A stretch of 64,000 bases of DNA from Borreliella yangtzensis (lineage in GTDB: Bacteria > Spirochaetota > Spirochaetia > Borreliales > Borreliaceae): the NCBI RefSeq assembly GCF_014201775.1, contig NZ_JACHFG010000001.1:116541-180540 (forward strand), given 5' to 3'. Position numbers and translations under genes: made by a program. Below are positions 61,767 through 64,000 of this stretch, one piece after another (position 1 is the first letter of the stretch; every line of letters begins with the position of its first letter). Below the pieces are notes generated by a model. That model saw only the letters and a program-made list of their open reading frames with translations, was not told where the DNA came from and did not search any database.

Positions 61767-63995
61767 ATGTTATTTTGGAGAACTTTTATGACTGATGAGA
61801 ATTTAATCGATGTTAATCTGAAAAATACTAAACGATTTCTCTATATAGTTTTATTTGGATTTCTTATTTTTAATTTTATATTTATAGGCTATTCTTACGT
61901 GAATTATAAAAATGAATATTTGGATCGCTTTAAATTTGATACCAAGCTGTTTTTAGACAGTGTGTCTACTGTTATTAAGTCTAAGTATTTGGAATCCTCT
62001 AGATTTCTTGAAGAGCTTGTAAAAGATAGTTACAGGTTTGGTATACTAGTGAATTCTTCAAAGAGCTTCCTTTTGTCTTCAAGTTTAAAGTTTGGTGATA
62101 GTTTAGATGAAAATAGCGATTTGTTTTTAAAGTCAAGAGAATTCAGCGCCATAGATAAAATTTTTAAAACTATTCCTATAGCAGAAAATTCACTCGAAGG
62201 TATATTTTACATTCCTATAGGTAAGAATGTTTTAATATCAAATTCAAATTTTTCTTCGTTGGGGTTAAAAGATGTTAGGTTAGATCCAATTTATTCTGTT
62301 CCTGTAGAAAAAAATTCTAAATATTATTCAAGGTACATAAGAATAGATGGAAAAATTTATTCTGTAGTAAGTTTTCCAGTTAGAAATTCTGTTGCAACAT
62401 TGGGAGTGATAGGGATTTTAATATGTTTTGATGAGTTATTTGATAGTATTGAAAATCAGCTATATTATTCTCTTAAATCCAGCAATAAAAATTATAATTT
62501 TTTTATGCTTGACAGAAATTATATGCCCATTTTTTTAAATTTTAATAATCTTAAGGATAAATCTTTTTCTACAAGTTATAGCGAGAATGTTTTAGGTAGA
62601 GTTATAGCTTATGCTAAAAAAGATTTTTCTGTTTCTCAATACACTTTTAATTATGAAAACGATTTTTATTTTTTAAATTTTGTAAAAATCGATGATTTTT
62701 TGGTTCAAGGATTGATTTTAAATTCCAATTCTATTCCTATTATGTTTAAGTCAAATTGGATTGTGTTTTCTATGTTTTTATTATCATCTTTTGCTATTAT
62801 GTTTTATTTGTGTAATACCTTTATTTTTTCGTTAATTAATGATTTTAACAAAATTGTTGAGTATCAAAAATCAAAAAATGATCCTTTTCGTCTTGATCCT
62901 CCTTTGGAGGTTAAGTATTCCTCAGCTATTATTTCTTATATTAGTTCAAAGCTGGACAGCCTGTATTCTAAGAGTAACGAATCTTTTGAGAAGATAAAAT
63001 TTTATTCGGAAGATGTGAATGATTATTTGAAACAAATAGAAGCTGCTATATTAAATACTGAGAGTATAGATGCTAGCGTTACAGCTTACGAGCAATTAAG
63101 AGATACTTTTTCTAGGTTCGAAAAGTCGATTATTGATATTTCAAAAGGTTTTGAAGCTGTTGTTGATCCTATTAATGACCATAATAAGCATATGTCAGAA
63201 ATCTCTTCAAATTTTGAAGAGAATGTTAGTTTTTTTTATAGTATAGATAAAAATTTAGAAATTTTTAATAAAGTTGCTATTACAAATTCTGCTGATATTG
63301 AAAATATTAAAAGTAAAGTTTTTGATTTAAATATTGTTTTTGAAAATGTGAATAAAAATTTTGCAGATCTTTTGTCTCAAACGAACAGCTTGCAAAGTGT
63401 AAATAAACTTTTAGTTTCAATTTCAGCTCAGACCAATATGCTTGCTATGAATGCAGCAATTGAAGCAGCAAAAGCAGGTGATGCCGGTAAAAGTTTTGCA
63501 GTTGTTGCTGAAGAAATTAGAAAGCTTGCTATTAATTCTGGAAAATATTCTAAAACCATTAAAGATGAACTTAAAACGGTTGATGGCATTATTGCAATAA
63601 TTAATTCAGAGATTGATACAATTTATAAAAATTTTATGGATATTCAAGATAATGTGGACGGCAATTTTTCAAGACATGAGAAGGTAGACCTTACTCTTGC
63701 CAAGCATTTTAAAGAAATCGGTGAATTTAAGGAAAGGTATTTGTCTCATGATACTAAGATTAGAGATGCTAAGAATATGTATAAGGAAATATTTAATAAC
63801 CATTTTTTTGTTAGCAGCAAGTTTAACAACTTTAGTCAGGATTTAAAAGAGTTTGAAGTTTCTAAGATGAATTTGGATGCAATAAGTTCTCTTCAAAAAT
63901 ATTCATCTTTGGTAAAATCTTGCAAGGATAAAATATTAAAGACAAAGGAATTGATTCAAAAAATTAATGATGAGATTAAGGATATTCTTTTTTAG
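61767..63995 (+). CDS. mcp3: Transmembrane methyl-accepting chemotaxis protein Mcp3
   Basis: The frame opens at TTG 61767, but ATG 61788 with TTGGAGAA before it ([18 protein letters not shown]) is the likely start, giving 735 residues. Span 1 covers about 28-45 ([18 protein letters not shown]). The periplasmic domain has a dCache-like [16 protein letters not shown]. Span 2 is about 333-357 ([18 protein letters not shown]). The hairpin tip near 548-585 is [21 protein letters not shown] and [20 protein letters not shown]. It differs strongly from mcp-2 in the sensor and so probably has another ligand. Confidence 0.94.
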   Translation: MLFWRTFMTDENLIDVNLKNTKRFLYIVLFGFLIFNFIFIGYSYVNYKNEYLDRFKFDTKLFLDSVSTVIKSKYLESSRFLEELVKDSYRFGILVNSSKSFLLSSSLKFGDSLDENSDLFLKSREFSAIDKIFKTIPIAENSLEGIFYIPIGKNVLISNSNFSSLGLKDVRLDPIYSVPVEKNSKYYSRYIRIDGKIYSVVSFPVRNSVATLGVIGILICFDELFDSIENQLYYSLKSSNKNYNFFMLDRNYMPIFLNFNNLKDKSFSTSYSENVLGRVIAYAKKDFSVSQYTFNYENDFYFLNFVKIDDFLVQGLILNSNSIPIMFKSNWIVFSMFLLSSFAIMFYLCNTFIFSLINDFNKIVEYQKSKNDPFRLDPPLEVKYSSAIISYISSKLDSLYSKSNESFEKIKFYSEDVNDYLKQIEAAILNTESIDASVTAYEQLRDTFSRFEKSIIDISKGFEAVVDPINDHNKHMSEISSNFEENVSFFYSIDKNLEIFNKVAITNSADIENIKSKVFDLNIVFENVNKNFADLLSQTNSLQSVNKLLVSISAQTNMLAMNAAIEAAKAGDAGKSFAVVAEEIRKLAINSGKYSKTIKDELKTVDGIIAIINSEIDTIYKNFMDIQDNVDGNFSRHEKVDLTLAKHFKEIGEFKERYLSHDTKIRDAKNMYKEIFNNHFFVSSKFNNFSQDLKEFEVSKMNLDAISSLQKYSSLVKSCKDKILKTKELIQKINDEIKDILF

Positions 63996-64000
63996 CTTTT

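Overview
The window is chromosomal DNA from a Lyme-group spirochete (Borrelia/Borreliella burgdorferi sensu lato). The evidence is very low G+C, codons ending in A or T, frequent TTG and GTG starts, and a gene order that matches, from memory, B. burgdorferi B31 from about BB0546 to BB0597. I cannot name the species within the group. I see no plasmid, phage, insertion sequence, CRISPR array or rRNA. Coding density is high and no gap exceeds 300 bases.

Layout. 1-5017 (minus): one tightly overlapped operon reading cheY1, fliS, a FlgN-like protein, polA, coaE and a one-membrane-span protein carrying 20-residue tandem repeats that runs off the left edge. 5267-7249: ligA. 7274-8800 (minus): exported coiled-coil protein. 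9086-12264: three overlapping genes that I read as a degenerate xanthine dehydrogenase-type enzyme (Mo subunit, iron-sulfur subunit, FAD subunit); this is the most surprising content. 12401-14975: ptsH-ptsI-crr, closed by a clear terminator. Then htpG (minus), gnd, and three small exported proteins of beta-barrel type (minus, 18386-20238). 20459-26884: accessory chemotaxis operon cheW2, STAS protein, cheA1, cheB2, soluble receptor-like protein, cheY2. 27105-27886 (minus): pyrH followed after 8 bases by tRNA-Leu(CAA). 28100-32684: glycosyltransferase, ABC transporter pair, pyrG. 32699-41605: a membrane protein, a possible nuclease-fold protein, the cytoplasmic receptor mcp-1, dnaE, a YggT protein and recG. 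41602-47794: D,D-carboxypeptidase, two MATE-type transporters, murD and a FemAB protein. 47804-58763: metG, exported MTA/SAH nucleosidase (bgp), pta, ksgA, comEC, CPBP protease, acyl-CoA ligase and argS. 58756-63995: a small membrane protein and two transmembrane chemoreceptors, mcp-2 (minus) and mcp-3 (plus).

How the genes work together. Motility and taxis dominate: two CheY proteins, one CheA, CheB and CheW, three receptors, one receptor-like soluble protein and two flagellar chaperones. DNA replication and repair is represented by polA, ligA, dnaE and recG. Cell-wall genes (carboxypeptidase, murD, FemAB) lie within 6 kb. Carbon uptake and acetate metabolism (PTS, gnd, pta) and nucleotide synthesis (pyrH, pyrG) complete the core set.

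Main leads: (1) the xanthine dehydrogenase-like trio, with one Fe-S motif lost and one kept; (2) a zinc-binding (CZB) receptor domain in mcp-1 with all four metal ligands replaced but spacing kept; (3) several genes (CPBP protease, murD, mcp-1, ligA, dnaE) whose start codon lies where a visible promoter should begin transcription, suggesting leaderless or nearly leaderless mRNAs; (4) a STAS protein and a soluble degenerate receptor inside the accessory chemotaxis operon.
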